Below, one piece after another: positions 1 to 8,443 of a DNA stretch of 25,085 nt. The DNA lies in assembly GCA_003650185.1 (NCBI GenBank), contig QMOF01000004.1, positions 1 through 25,085 on the forward strand, in the 5' to 3' direction. The notes beneath the pieces are model-generated. The model saw only the letters and a list, made by a program, of their open reading frames with translations, did no database searches and had not been told where the DNA came from. Positions within the stretch are counted from its first letter, which is position 1; every line of letters begins with the position of its first letter. The DNA comes from Chloroflexota bacterium (GTDB lineage: Bacteria > Chloroflexota > Dehalococcoidia > UBA2247 > RBG-13-53-26). A program made the position numbers and the translations under genes.

Positions 1-456
1 GCTCCTAGGCACTGTCTACCAGGTTGCAGGCGCAAACCCTGTTTTCATCCTTTGTGATGCTGGCTGACCAGCCTGATAGATTGTGAGGCCACCGCAGGCG
101 GTCGAGTCAACCGCTGATTTGGAGAAGATCCGAGGGTCTCATGCCAGAGCAGGCCGCACGAGCGCCGTCTCGACGCCCTCCTCCGCGTATGCACCCTTTC
201 AGTCCGGCTTGGCTACCGTAACCGCAGCACCAACCACACTTTCACTGCGGCCCCTGGCTGAGCTGCCGCACCTACTGAAACCACGAGCGAAAGGGGGGAG
301 CAGGCCCGCAAATCTAGACCCGCTCCCCCGCGACGTCACCTGGCTTGACCAACCTTACTCTGCCTGGCACCAGCTCCAGACTCCGCTCGAAAGCAGCCTC
401 AGGCTAACCGCACCAGGTCCTGTCCTCTTGAGACCTGGCACAGTGTTACACCCCGG
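1..456. other. Left-edge non-coding stretch
   Basis: I see no convincing gene here. The one long open frame on the plus strand (GTG at 83 to 460) translates to a Pro/Ser/Leu-rich sequence with no recognisable domain and no ribosome binding site, and it collides tail to tail with the response regulator gene. The minus strand was checked for a detached LuxR-type helix-turn-helix that could belong to the receiver protein at 457-1254, and none was found. An imperfect hairpin (413-419 pairing with 432-438, CCAGGTC/GACCTGG) lies just past that gene's stop. It has no T-run, so a terminator role is weak. Confidence 0.5.
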
Positions 457-1254
457 TTAGCTGTCACGCGCTTCGGCAAACGAAGCCGGGAAGTACTCTC
501 CAGCGTGCACGGCTCTTATGCCAGCCACAAGGTCCTGACCAGCAGCCCTCTTCGGGATGAAGCCCCGGGCTCCAGAGTTCCTGGCAGCGACCAGGTTCTC
601 TTCCTCGTCATATTGCGTTAGAACCAGCACCTTGGTGTACGGGCATTCTCTGATGATTCGCTGCGTTGCCTCCAGCCCGCTCATCCTCGGCATAACCAGG
701 TCCATCAGGGCCACGCTGGGCAACAACCGCATCGCCTTGTCTATGGCATCCTGTCCGTCCACTGCCTCGGCCACTACCTTGATATCCTTCTGCAGACCGA
801 GAACCGCGCTGATGCCGTCTCTCACCATTGTGTGGTCATCGGCAATCAGTACCGTGATTACCCTGCTGGCACGTGCCAGGACCGTCTGGACCCGCAGCAC
901 CAGGGACGAAGGTTCAACGGGCTTGGTGACGTAGTCGTCGGCCTCCAGTTGCATCCCTTCATACTGCTTCCAGCCCCTTGACGACCGCTGCTCATACGGT
1001 GCATCAATAACCAGCAACGGTATGTCTTTGCGGCGAGGATGCTGCTTGAGCCACTGATACAGCCTGAATGAGTCACCGGCCGGGCTCAGCGTGCCCAGCA
1101 GGATGGCGTCCGGTTCGGGCTTCACCATCCCTTCCGCCTGGGCCCTGGTGAAGGCGGTCGCCACCTGGTACGATTTGGCCTCGAAGGTCCTTCGGCAAGC
1201 CTCCACAAAGTCACGCTCGTCGTCCACGATCAGGATTCTCTCATTGTTTGCCAT
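457..1254 (-). CDS. Double receiver-domain protein without output domain
   Basis: This 265-residue protein consists of two CheY-like receiver domains. Receiver 1 (about 6-130) keeps the acidic pair D11/D12 and the lysine K111. The position of the phospho-accepting aspartate holds glycine (G54 in LLGTLSP), so it is probably a pseudo-receiver. Receiver 2 (about 134-255) is NarL-like with D139/D140, phospho-acceptor D185 (ALMDLVMP) and K235. It closely resembles the receiver of the response regulator at 5214-5867. The protein stops right after receiver 2, so no DNA-binding domain is present. The start at 1254 is chosen because AAGGAGGT lies 8 nt upstream; the frame is open to 1332 without a better site. 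It follows metF by 74 bp on the same strand. Inference: a phosphate sink or an adaptor for the nearby kinase. Domain assignment is firm; the role is not. Confidence 0.88.
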   Translation of the reverse strand: MANNERILIVDDERDFVEACRRTFEAKSYQVATAFTRAQAEGMVKPEPDAILLGTLSPAGDSFRLYQWLKQHPRRKDIPLLVIDAPYEQRSSRGWKQYEGMQLEADDYVTKPVEPSSLVLRVQTVLARASRVITVLIADDHTMVRDGISAVLGLQKDIKVVAEAVDGQDAIDKAMRLLPSVALMDLVMPRMSGLEATQRIIRECPYTKVLVLTQYDEEENLVAARNSGARGFIPKRAAGQDLVAGIRAVHAGEYFPASFAEARDS

Positions 1255-1328
1255 CTTTCCATACCTCCTTGTACTCGATTCCATCGGGCCAGATGGGTCC
1301 TGCCAGCGCCGTAGCCGCGGCGTGCCGA

Positions 1329-2231
1329 TCAAGCGCCGACGCTGATCAGCTCGGCCCTTTCCAAAATGTCGGGGACGATCTTCTCATTGCCCACCGCCAT
1401 AATGTGCACACCGTGGCATAGCTTCTCCTCCTTTATCGTCTTCACGAATCTGGCAGCAATCTCCACGCCCTTCTGAAGCCCCTTCCCCTTCTCCGCAGTT
1501 GCCAGCTCGTCGATGACCGGCTGCGGTACCGTTATCCCAGGGACGTTGTCATTCATGTACCGTGCCATCCTGGCTGAGGCCATCACTATGATGCCAGCCA
1601 GTATCTTGACATCAAACTGGGAGGCATACTGCATGAACCGGCGAAGGCTGGCCAGGTCAAAGACCCCCTGAGTCTGGAAGAACTTGGCACCTGCCTCGAC
1701 CTTCTTGTCAAACTTGATAAGCTGCGGCTCAATGAAATCCGCCCCCGGATGGACCGAGGCACCGAGGCAAAACTGAGGTGCGCCCTTGAGCTCGTTGCCG
1801 CTCGTATCCGTTCCGGTTTCCATCAGCCTGGCCGTCCTCAGCAACTGCACCGAATCAAGGTCGAAGACAGGCTTTGCCTCCTTGTGATCACCCACGTCAA
1901 CGGAATCTCCCGTGAGGCAGAGAACATTGTGGATATCCCGCGAATGGGCGAAAAGCAACTCTGCCTGTAGCGCCAGGCGATTCCGATCGCGGCAAGTCAC
2001 CTGAAGGACCGGCTCCCCGCCCTGCTCTTTCACCAGAAGACATCCGCCGATGGAAGGAAAGCGCATCACCGAGCTCTGGTGATCAGTGACGTTTATGGCA
2101 TCGACCTTGTCCTTGAGCAGGTCTATATCATGGACCAGCCCGGACACATCGCAGCCCTTGGGTGGGCCGACTTCGGTGGTCACCACGAACTCGTTGGCAT
2201 CGAGCTTCTCTTCAAATGATGACTTAGCCAT
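1329..2231 (-). CDS. metF: Methylenetetrahydrofolate reductase, MetF catalytic subunit
   Basis: This is a 300-residue TIM-barrel flavoprotein of the MetF family, which reduces 5,10-methylene-tetrahydrofolate to 5-methyl-tetrahydrofolate in the cytoplasm. Visible family features are the catalytic glutamate E20 in TTEVGPPKG, the NVTDHQSS segment (48-54) at the top of the barrel, and the LTGD motif (106-109) whose aspartate contacts flavin or folate. Length matches the short bacterial MetF that partners with MetV. The ATG at 2231 has GGGAGG upstream and overlaps the end of metV by 8 bp, indicating translational coupling. Linked to MetV and an MvhD-bearing flavoprotein, it most likely serves the methyl branch of the Wood-Ljungdahl pathway rather than only methionine synthesis. 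The electron donor is not evident from this protein alone. Confidence 0.93.
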   Translation of the reverse strand: MAKSSFEEKLDANEFVVTTEVGPPKGCDVSGLVHDIDLLKDKVDAINVTDHQSSVMRFPSIGGCLLVKEQGGEPVLQVTCRDRNRLALQAELLFAHSRDIHNVLCLTGDSVDVGDHKEAKPVFDLDSVQLLRTARLMETGTDTSGNELKGAPQFCLGASVHPGADFIEPQLIKFDKKVEAGAKFFQTQGVFDLASLRRFMQYASQFDVKILAGIIVMASARMARYMNDNVPGITVPQPVIDELATAEKGKGLQKGVEIAARFVKTIKEEKLCHGVHIMAVGNEKIVPDILERAELISVGA

Positions 2232-2907
2232 TGTTCCCTCCCACAGCTACTTCTGCCTTGCTCACGATCCGTCTCGGTCGGGGGATGACGCGGAAGTTCC
2301 GGGGCGGGTAGTAGCGACGCATGTCCTCGAGCCGGTGCAGCTTCTCCAACCGTTGGTAGATCAGGACCCAGGCACAGTCCATCTCATTATTCGCCTCACA
2401 CTTGCCATTCTTGGTCCCGGCACAAGGACCGTTAAGAATGCCCTTGGCGCAACGGGTAATGGGACAGATACCAGCAGTCTCCGCCAGTCGGCAATCGCCA
2501 CAGGCAGCACAACGTTCATCCCAGACACCCCACTCCTTTGCCATACCCATGAAGGAGGTGTTCACACCGGGAAGCACGGGCAGAGTGGGGAAGCGCTCGG
2601 CTATGGCCTGAACGCCAATCCCGCAACCCAGTGAAAGGACGGCATCGACCTCCCTAACCCTGTCCACCAGCGCATCTAGGAACTCGGCGTCGCATTGTCT
2701 CTTCACAGTGAACTCGAGGAAGGTATGCCACCCCTCTCCGCTCCTGGCCTCCATCGCTCGCAGTCCAGCATGAAGCAAAGCCACCTCGCGCTCTCCTCCA
2801 GCGCCACAGACTGTGGCACAGGTGCCGCAGCCTACAATGAGGACCCTTTCATAGGGAGCGATAGTCCGCCGAATCTCCTCCAGGCTCTTTCGTTCTGCAA
2901 CTATCAA
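2224..2907 (-). CDS. metV: MetV-type zinc/iron-sulfur partner of MetF
   Basis: This 227-residue cysteine-rich protein is of the methylenetetrahydrofolate reductase C-terminal family (MetV). In acetogens MetV is the obligatory iron-sulfur partner of MetF. Cysteines occur at 27, 30 and 34 (VGCGTCATVCG), 72, 95 (LGCGIG), 133, 136 and 139 (CAACGDC), 148, 153, 162, 170 and 178, enough for more than one metal site. The start is TTG at 2907. It overlaps the TGA of the upstream flavoprotein as TTGA and has AGGAGGT eight bases upstream, which decides this unusual start. Position between the flavoprotein and metF, with overlaps on both sides, points to one coupled transcript and a physical complex. Which cysteines bind [4Fe-4S] or zinc cannot be settled from sequence. 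Confidence 0.9.
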   Translation of the reverse strand: MIVAERKSLEEIRRTIAPYERVLIVGCGTCATVCGAGGEREVALLHAGLRAMEARSGEGWHTFLEFTVKRQCDAEFLDALVDRVREVDAVLSLGCGIGVQAIAERFPTLPVLPGVNTSFMGMAKEWGVWDERCAACGDCRLAETAGICPITRCAKGILNGPCAGTKNGKCEANNEMDCAWVLIYQRLEKLHRLEDMRRYYPPRNFRVIPRPRRIVSKAEVAVGGNNG

Positions 2908-5030
2908 CTTCGCACCTCCTGCATCAGTATCGAAGCCAGGTAGAGAGTGCCTATTCGCTGGGCAAAGGCATCGAGTTGCTCCGCGGCAGTACTGCCGTTG
3001 TGGTCGCTGGGCACAAGAACCTCTATCCTCTCCGGTTCAAGGCCTATCTCGGACAGCACTCTCCTGGCCTTCTCAACACGCTGCCGCACCCAGAACTCGG
3101 TGTTCTCCCTGGCACACTGTTCGCCGCAGCTAGCGATAAACACCCCTTCCGCCCCCATCTCAAAGGCACGCAGTATGTGATGGGCTTCTACGTTGGCTGT
3201 GCACAGGACCGGCACCAGCCAGATGGATCCGCCAGCTTCCCTCCATAGATCTGAGAGTGACCCCGTGCCAAAAAGCCCGTACTGGCAGCAAAAGCCCACC
3301 ACAAGGGGCCTCGGTTTTGTTTGGGCCGCCGACCTGAGCACGTGCTCCAGCTCCCCGGCCACCTGGCGTCGATCGTACGGCCGCCGCAGCACAATTGCCC
3401 TGGCCGGACATTCGGCGACACACACACCGCAAGCCTGGCATTGGTCAGCGGGAATACGGACAGCGCCAGTGGCATCCACGTACGGCACATGATATGGGCA
3501 TACCCTCAAGCAAGTGAGACACGAAGCGCATTTATCCTGAAACAGTATCTCGGCGCCAGCGCCGCAACGAAGGCACCTTCTGGCCTCGTTGACGGCCGCC
3601 TCCCAGTCATAGACCATCTCGATCGGCGTGAAGTCCGCCGTCCTGGCCTCAGGGGGGAGGGCGGGCGGCTCAATCCTGCCGATCCTTCTTATCATCTCGA
3701 TGGTCTCGGGACGCAGGTCGCCCACAAGAGTCTCCCTGCTCTCAGCAGCGTCCTTCGGATACCGGTGCTGGAGATAATCGTCAATGCGCCCCGCAGCCTG
3801 TCGGCCTGCGGCCAGTGCTTGCACAACCGTCGCTGGGCCGGTGACGGCATCGCCACCGGCAAAGACACCCACTCTGTTCGTGGTCAGCGTAACCGGGTCA
3901 ACCACAATAGTACTACCCTTGCCAACGCGGACGCCGAACCCACCAGGCATTTGTGGAGCCTGTCCGATAGCCACCACCAGGGTATCGAATTCCATCTCAA
4001 AGTCACTACCCTCAACAGCGACAGGCTGGCGTCTACCCCTGGCGTCCGGTTCGCCAAGCTCCATTCGGACGCAGTTCACCTTCAGGTAACCGTCTTGGCG
4101 CCTGATCTTCTTCGGTAACACCAGGAACTTGAACTGCACCCCCTCTTCTAGGGCCTGCTCCACCTCCACGTCGTCCGCCGGCATTTCCGCCCGGCTCCTC
4201 CGGTAGAGGATGTTCACCTCGCGGGCACCTAGTCGTATCGCAGTCCGGGCCGCATCGATGGCCACGTTACCACCACCGACCACCGCAACCCTCTCCCCCA
4301 GGGAGGGCTTCAGACCTAGATTCACTTCACGGAGGAACGTGGCCCCGTCGATTACCCCGGGGCTTTCCTCGCCGTCTATCCCCATTCTGAGACCCTGATG
4401 CGCACCAACCGTCAGGAACACAGCCTTGTAGCCCATGTCGAACAGCAGATCGAGCGACACCACCCGGGCGTTTGTCCTGATCTCCACTCCCATGCGCGCC
4501 AGTCGCTCCACCTCGGTGTCCAGCACCTCACGAGGAAGACGGTACTTGGGGATACCAACACGCAACATACCCCCCAACTGAGAATGGGCCTCGAAGACAG
4601 TCACCAGGTAGCCCAGCTTCCTCAGGTAGTAGGCACAAGCCAGACCCGCCGGACCCGATCCCACTACAGCCACTCTCTCATCGTGAGTTGTCTCGGCCTC
4701 ACACTCGACCATCCTGTCGCCACCGAACTCTACCGCGAACCTCTTCAATGCCCGGATGGCCACCGGCTTGTCTACCTGAGCGCGCCTGCAAGCATTCTCA
4801 CAAGGATGGGCACACACGTGCGCACAAATAGAGGGGAAAGGGTTGCCGCTTCTTATCACCTGCAAAGCCTCCATCACGCGCCCCTGGGCAGTCAGGCTGA
4901 CGTATTCTCTGATGTCCATATGCAGGGGGCAGGCAGCCTGACAGGGCGGGATCAGGCTGTGGTCTTCAGCTGCCCTCTTGGGGCGAGCGAGGTGATGATT
5001 CTCAAGATTATGTATCGCGAATGACTGCAT
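2904..5030 (-). CDS. GltD-like flavoprotein fused to ferredoxin and MvhD domains
   Basis: This 708-residue electron-transfer protein has, in order, an N-terminal GltD-type Fe-S region (C30, C34, C69, C73, C77, C81) and an FAD site VGSGPAGLA (123-131). A second dinucleotide site VVGGGNVAIDA (250-260) for NAD(P)H and a closing AGGDAV segment (391-396) follow. Two [4Fe-4S] ferredoxin motifs come next (C501/504/507 with C511; C531/534/537 with C541). The C-terminal domain (about 576-690) is MvhD/FlpD-like, with C581-C582, C610, C635 and C639. MvhD domains normally link hydrogenase or formate dehydrogenase to heterodisulfide-reductase-type complexes. The ATG at 5030 has AAGGAGG upstream. Sitting before metV and metF, it is the likely electron-input subunit for methylene-THF reduction. 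Whether it bifurcates electrons is inference. Domain calls are strong; no standard gene symbol fits. Confidence 0.9.
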   Translation of the reverse strand: MQSFAIHNLENHHLARPKRAAEDHSLIPPCQAACPLHMDIREYVSLTAQGRVMEALQVIRSGNPFPSICAHVCAHPCENACRRAQVDKPVAIRALKRFAVEFGGDRMVECEAETTHDERVAVVGSGPAGLACAYYLRKLGYLVTVFEAHSQLGGMLRVGIPKYRLPREVLDTEVERLARMGVEIRTNARVVSLDLLFDMGYKAVFLTVGAHQGLRMGIDGEESPGVIDGATFLREVNLGLKPSLGERVAVVGGGNVAIDAARTAIRLGAREVNILYRRSRAEMPADDVEVEQALEEGVQFKFLVLPKKIRRQDGYLKVNCVRMELGEPDARGRRQPVAVEGSDFEMEFDTLVVAIGQAPQMPGGFGVRVGKGSTIVVDPVTLTTNRVGVFAGGDAVTGPATVVQALAAGRQAAGRIDDYLQHRYPKDAAESRETLVGDLRPETIEMIRRIGRIEPPALPPEARTADFTPIEMVYDWEAAVNEARRCLRCGAGAEILFQDKCASCLTCLRVCPYHVPYVDATGAVRIPADQCQACGVCVAECPARAIVLRRPYDRRQVAGELEHVLRSAAQTKPRPLVVGFCCQYGLFGTGSLSDLWREAGGSIWLVPVLCTANVEAHHILRAFEMGAEGVFIASCGEQCARENTEFWVRQRVEKARRVLSEIGLEPERIEVLVPSDHNGSTAAEQLDAFAQRIGTLYLASILMQEVRS

Positions 5031-5187
5031 GGGCCACCCTCCTTACAAGGCACACGTCTACACAAGTAATGGTACGGGTATGGTGACGTGGGGGACAACA
5101 GAGAACCTCACAGAACAGTGCGCCGTTTACCACGGGTTAGCCATGGGGAAAATGCCTGAATGCTACCGGGGAAATGCCTGGGTAAGC

Positions 5188-5210
5188 CTTGGGGCTTGCC
5201 CCAGCCCAAG
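5188..5210 (-). other. Hairpin after response regulator, weak terminator candidate
   Basis: CTTGGG (5188-5193) pairs with CCCAAG (5205-5210) and a competing inner TGGGG/CCCCA stem exists. It lies just past the stop of the response regulator and before the flavoprotein gene. No T-run follows on the minus strand, so termination or separation of the two operons is only suggested. Confidence 0.25.
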
Positions 5211-5213
5211 AGA

Positions 5214-5867
5214 TTACAGGGTAATGACGCCCTTGCGGATGGCGAACTTTATCAGTTCCGCCCGGTTGTGGATATTCAGCTTGTTCATTAGGGTGGTCTT
5301 GTACCATTCCACTGTCTTGGGGCTGACTACCAGCATCTCTGCTATCTGCTTGGCAGTATACCCCTCGACAACCAGCTTCAGTACTTCCCTTTCCCGGTCG
5401 GTCAGTTGCTGGTAGGAGTCCCTTTCGGCCGCTCCCCCAGTCTTCATCTGACACTCCTCCACAAGGGCCGAGGCCGCCGCAGGAGACAGGTATGAATTGC
5501 CCTTGTAGACAGCCTGGATAGCTGAGGCAAGCTCAGGGAAGGCTGAAGTCTTGGTGATGAAGCCGCGCGCGCCCGCTTCGATGGCAGGAATAACGTAGTC
5601 ACTATCGTCATACTGCGTGAGTGCTATCACCCGCGTCCCGGCGAACTCCTTACGTATCCGGCGAGTGGCGTCCAGCCCCCCCATGATGGGCATCGACAGG
5701 TCCATGAGCACCACATCTGGTGCAAGCTGGCTCGTCTTCTCTAACGCCTCCCTGCCGTTTGCCGCTTCACCCACCACTTCGATGTCCGCCGCCAGCGCCA
5801 GCAGTGCCCGAATCCCGTCCCGCACCAGCGTATGGTCATCAACTATCAGCACCTTGATCTTCCTCAT
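5214..5867 (-). CDS. NarL/LuxR-family response regulator
   Basis: This two-component response regulator has 217 residues. The receiver domain (about 4-120) has an acidic pair in VDDH, phospho-acceptor D56 (VLMDLSMP) and K106 (ITKT). The C-terminal LuxR-type helix-turn-helix (about 150-215) is recognised by LTDREREVLKLV and SPKTVEWYKTTLMNKL. It should bind DNA as a dimer when phosphorylated. ATG 5867 is preferred because AAAAGGG lies nine bases upstream; a TTG three codons earlier (5876) is possible. It overlaps the 3' end of the kinase gene by 29 bp, so the two are a cognate pair. Its targets are unknown. The adjacent metabolic operon (flavoprotein-metV-metF) 183 bp downstream is an obvious candidate, but no operator could be identified. 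Confidence 0.93.
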   Translation of the reverse strand: MRKIKVLIVDDHTLVRDGIRALLALAADIEVVGEAANGREALEKTSQLAPDVVLMDLSMPIMGGLDATRRIRKEFAGTRVIALTQYDDSDYVIPAIEAGARGFITKTSAFPELASAIQAVYKGNSYLSPAAASALVEECQMKTGGAAERDSYQQLTDREREVLKLVVEGYTAKQIAEMLVVSPKTVEWYKTTLMNKLNIHNRAELIKFAIRKGVITL

Positions 5868-7518
5868 CTCCCACAACCCTTTTGAGCGGAACCTTCACAA
5901 TCACCCTGGTGCCACGTCCCGGCCGGGAGTCGACGCGGCAGAACCCTCCAACCAGCCTGACACGCTCCTTCATGGTGAACAGGCCGGCCCCCCGACCGCT
6001 GGGGTCAACGCGCGTCAACTTGTTGACATTGAAGCCTTTCCCATCGTCTTCAATAGAAAGGAGACAGCGGTCCTCATCACAGTGCATCTCTATGCGGGCG
6101 TTCTGAGCCTCGGAGTGCTGCAAAATGTTCCCCAGTACACCCTGGGCGACACGGAACAGGGTCACCTCAACTTCGGGGCGGTACCGTTCCGCCACGCCGG
6201 TGAATTCCGAGGTTACGTTGATGCCGTGGGCCTCAAGGGTGTCCTTGGCGTAACGACGTATGGCCGCCGGCATTCCAAACTCGTCCAACAAAGTGGGTCG
6301 GAGCTCCTTCATCAGCTTCACGATCTCGTTGCCTGCGTGGACTGCCGTGCTGTGCGCCTTCCTGAGCCGGTCCATAAGCTCATCATCCTGTATACCCTTC
6401 GCCTCAGCTATGCCTATGGCCGCCTGTAGACTGAGAGACAGGCTGGTCATCGATTGGCTGGTCTCATCGTGTAACTCTCGAGCGATCCTCCTGCGCTCTT
6501 CCTCCTGGGCTGTCAGTGCATGCTGAAGAAGCGCACGGTATCTTTCCCCGGCTCTGGCCAGGCGCCCGTACAGCTTCGTTTGCTCAATAGCGGTACCAAT
6601 CTGGTAGCCTATGGAGTTGAGCAGGTATACATCATCCTCGCTGAACCGGCCCGGCATGTGGCTGGCCACATTTATGACCCCCACCACCTTGTCCTTTGTC
6701 TTCAGCGGGACACTGGCCAGGCCCTTCAGGCCCTCAGTACTCACCAGGTCTCGGTGGGCGACTCTCTCATCGTGACAGAGGTCCTCAATCAGAATGGGTT
6801 CCCCAGTCTTGGCCACCTGCCCGGCCACGCCTTCGCCCAGCTTCATCCGCACCTTCTCAGCATAGCGGGCGGACAGCCCCCGGTACACCCGGTAGCTCAG
6901 CTCACGGTTGTGTGCATCAAGGAGAAGTATCCCCCCGATCTCACCACCCACGACCTCAAGAGCCACATCCAGTGACAGATTCAGAATGGTGTCCAGGTCG
7001 GGCAACGCGCTGACAGCCCCAGAGATAAGGCTCAAAGCATAGAGATGGTGATGCCGCTTCAGTATCTCGGTCTCCAGTTCCCGCTCAGCAGTAACATCCC
7101 TTCTGAATTCCGCGACAGCGCATATCTTGCCGTTATGGTCTCGCACGGGATGCATGACAATCTTCACGTACTGCTTGCGGGTATCATCCCCACCCCCGGG
7201 CTGGGCGGCGTGAACAAGTGTCGCCGAGCTACCAGTTTGCAGTACCTTGGGAAGAGGGCACACCCACAGAGGTGGACCGCACGGGGCACTCCTTCCCTGA
7301 CACGCCTCATAGCACGCCCTGTTCACCATCGCCGGTGCTGTCTTGGCCAATCTCGTAAGCATGGCTGAATTGGCGAACTGTACCCTGTACTCGCCGTCCA
7401 CCACAACAACTTCGTCTTCCAACATGTCGGCCAGCTCCCTCACGCCTGTGTCCAGCCACGAAGCCCCTGTCACAGGCTGGCCAGCCCTTCCGCTTTTCGC
7501 CTCACCCTGACTACACAT
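5839..7518 (-). CDS. PAS-GAF sensor histidine kinase, HisKA_3 type
   Basis: This cytosolic sensor kinase has 559 residues (ATG numbering) and no membrane segment. Order: PAS domain (about 25-145), GAF domain (about 164-315), HisKA_3 dimerisation region with phospho-accepting H350 in RRRIARELHDETSQ, and HATPase domain with N464 (GNILQHSEAQ), the DDGKGF motif (491-496) and the glycine-rich GRGAGLFTMKERV segment. This is the NarX/DegS/NreB architecture. The PAS domain carries C69, C73, C80 and C87 (Cx3Cx6Cx6C), a possible metal or redox site. ATG 7518 is preceded directly by an in-frame GTG at 7521; GAGG lies upstream at usable distance. It overlaps and is transcribed with the regulator at 5214-5867. 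The signal is unknown; an anaerobic redox cue is inferred from the cysteines and the neighbouring redox genes. Confidence 0.93.
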   Translation of the reverse strand: MCSQGEAKSGRAGQPVTGASWLDTGVRELADMLEDEVVVVDGEYRVQFANSAMLTRLAKTAPAMVNRACYEACQGRSAPCGPPLWVCPLPKVLQTGSSATLVHAAQPGGGDDTRKQYVKIVMHPVRDHNGKICAVAEFRRDVTAERELETEILKRHHHLYALSLISGAVSALPDLDTILNLSLDVALEVVGGEIGGILLLDAHNRELSYRVYRGLSARYAEKVRMKLGEGVAGQVAKTGEPILIEDLCHDERVAHRDLVSTEGLKGLASVPLKTKDKVVGVINVASHMPGRFSEDDVYLLNSIGYQIGTAIEQTKLYGRLARAGERYRALLQHALTAQEEERRRIARELHDETSQSMTSLSLSLQAAIGIAEAKGIQDDELMDRLRKAHSTAVHAGNEIVKLMKELRPTLLDEFGMPAAIRRYAKDTLEAHGINVTSEFTGVAERYRPEVEVTLFRVAQGVLGNILQHSEAQNARIEMHCDEDRCLLSIEDDGKGFNVNKLTRVDPSGRGAGLFTMKERVRLVGGFCRVDSRPGRGTRVIVKVPLKRVVGDEEDQGADS

Positions 7519-7602
7519 CACCCTATCCTCACGACCCTGTACAAGAGATGAATAACTAACTAGCTATTGTCCTATGCGATCTTCAGTCCCTCGTGGTCTA
7601 AG

Positions 7603-7630
7603 GATATAGGACGCCCCCACCAACTGTCAA
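7603..7630 (-). promoter_or_regulatory. Sigma-70-type promoter for kinase-regulator operon
   Basis: On the minus strand a perfect TTGACA (7625-7630) is followed after 16 bp by TATATC (7603-7608). A start near 7596 would give a leader of about 78 nt before the kinase ATG. This is the best consensus promoter in the left half of the window. The rest of the 7519-7744 gap shows nothing else recognisable. Confidence 0.5.
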
Positions 7631-7744
7631 GCCTGCGGTGGACGACCCGCGTGGAAGATACAAGGTGGGATGCCGACGTGAGAGACGGCAGAGAACCGGA
7701 CAGTCACCTCGCCCACCCCCTCACCCCCACGTCATCGCGCCAGA

Positions 7745-8311
7745 CTAGAAAAGGAGACTCGCTCCCCCAATGAACGCCCCCAGAGCGATGCCCAACAAAA
7801 TGTACACTATCCAGCCCACCACCACAGTGCCGATGGCGCGCCATGTCGAGAAGTCCAGCGCCTGCCTCACAGCAATCACTCCCGCGACCAGACGCCAGAT
7901 CGACGCGACAAACAGCACCAGTCCTCCAAGGAACGGTACAAAACCGAAGAAACCAAGGACACCCGGCGAGGTGGCAAAACCCAGCGTCCGCGCCATCTGA
8001 CCATAGTCAGCCTCTGTGTCACTGGTGGCGAAGATACCCCTTCCAACCAGAAGGGTCACGGCTGCCCATACCAGCCATCCGAGTATGCCGCCCCCGAGTC
8101 CTATAAGCAATCCACACAGCAGCCAGAGGCTCCCCTCACCATCAATCAGCGCACTCAGCCCGGTCCCGATACCTCCTGCCAGGCTGACAATGACCACCAC
8201 CGCCAGCGCGTGGCCATTAGCTGAGCTATCGTGCTCCACCTCCTCGTACAGATCGGGGTCAAGTTTGGCTGCCCTCACCATGCTATCGATCAAAGACCCG
8301 GAATATGCCAT
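7745..8311 (-). CDS. Yip1-like small integral membrane protein
   Basis: This 188-residue hydrophobic protein has a short cytoplasmic-looking N-terminus (about 1-34, charged). Membrane segments lie at roughly 35-55, 62-88, 108-145 (probably two helices around FFGFVPFLGG) and 160-186. The N-terminal SLIDSMVRAAKLDPDLYEEVEHD followed by Gly-rich helices matches bacterial YIP1-family proteins, whose biochemical role is not known. ATG 8311 is supported by AGGAGGG six bases upstream. It lies 132 bp downstream of sufB on the same strand, so it may be read from the suf transcript, though no functional link is evident. Confidence 0.75.
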   Translation of the reverse strand: MAYSGSLIDSMVRAAKLDPDLYEEVEHDSSANGHALAVVVIVSLAGGIGTGLSALIDGEGSLWLLCGLLIGLGGGILGWLVWAAVTLLVGRGIFATSDTEADYGQMARTLGFATSPGVLGFFGFVPFLGGLVLFVASIWRLVAGVIAVRQALDFSTWRAIGTVVVGWIVYILLGIALGAFIGGASLLF

Positions 8312-8443
8312 ACAGCCCTCCTCTTGGGCGAAGTCTACAAATGCCTAAAGAAAGTAGGAAAAGAGCTTAGCAGATCAGTTAAGAAGAAGCAACACCAGGA
8401 ACCATCAGCGCCCAGCCGAACCGGACGACCCCGCAAGGAAGCC

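Noticed and set aside
83..460. 125-codon open frame on the plus strand at the left edge
   Set aside because: GTG start without ribosome binding site, Pro/Ser/Leu-rich composition, no recognisable domain, and a tail-to-tail collision with the receiver gene.
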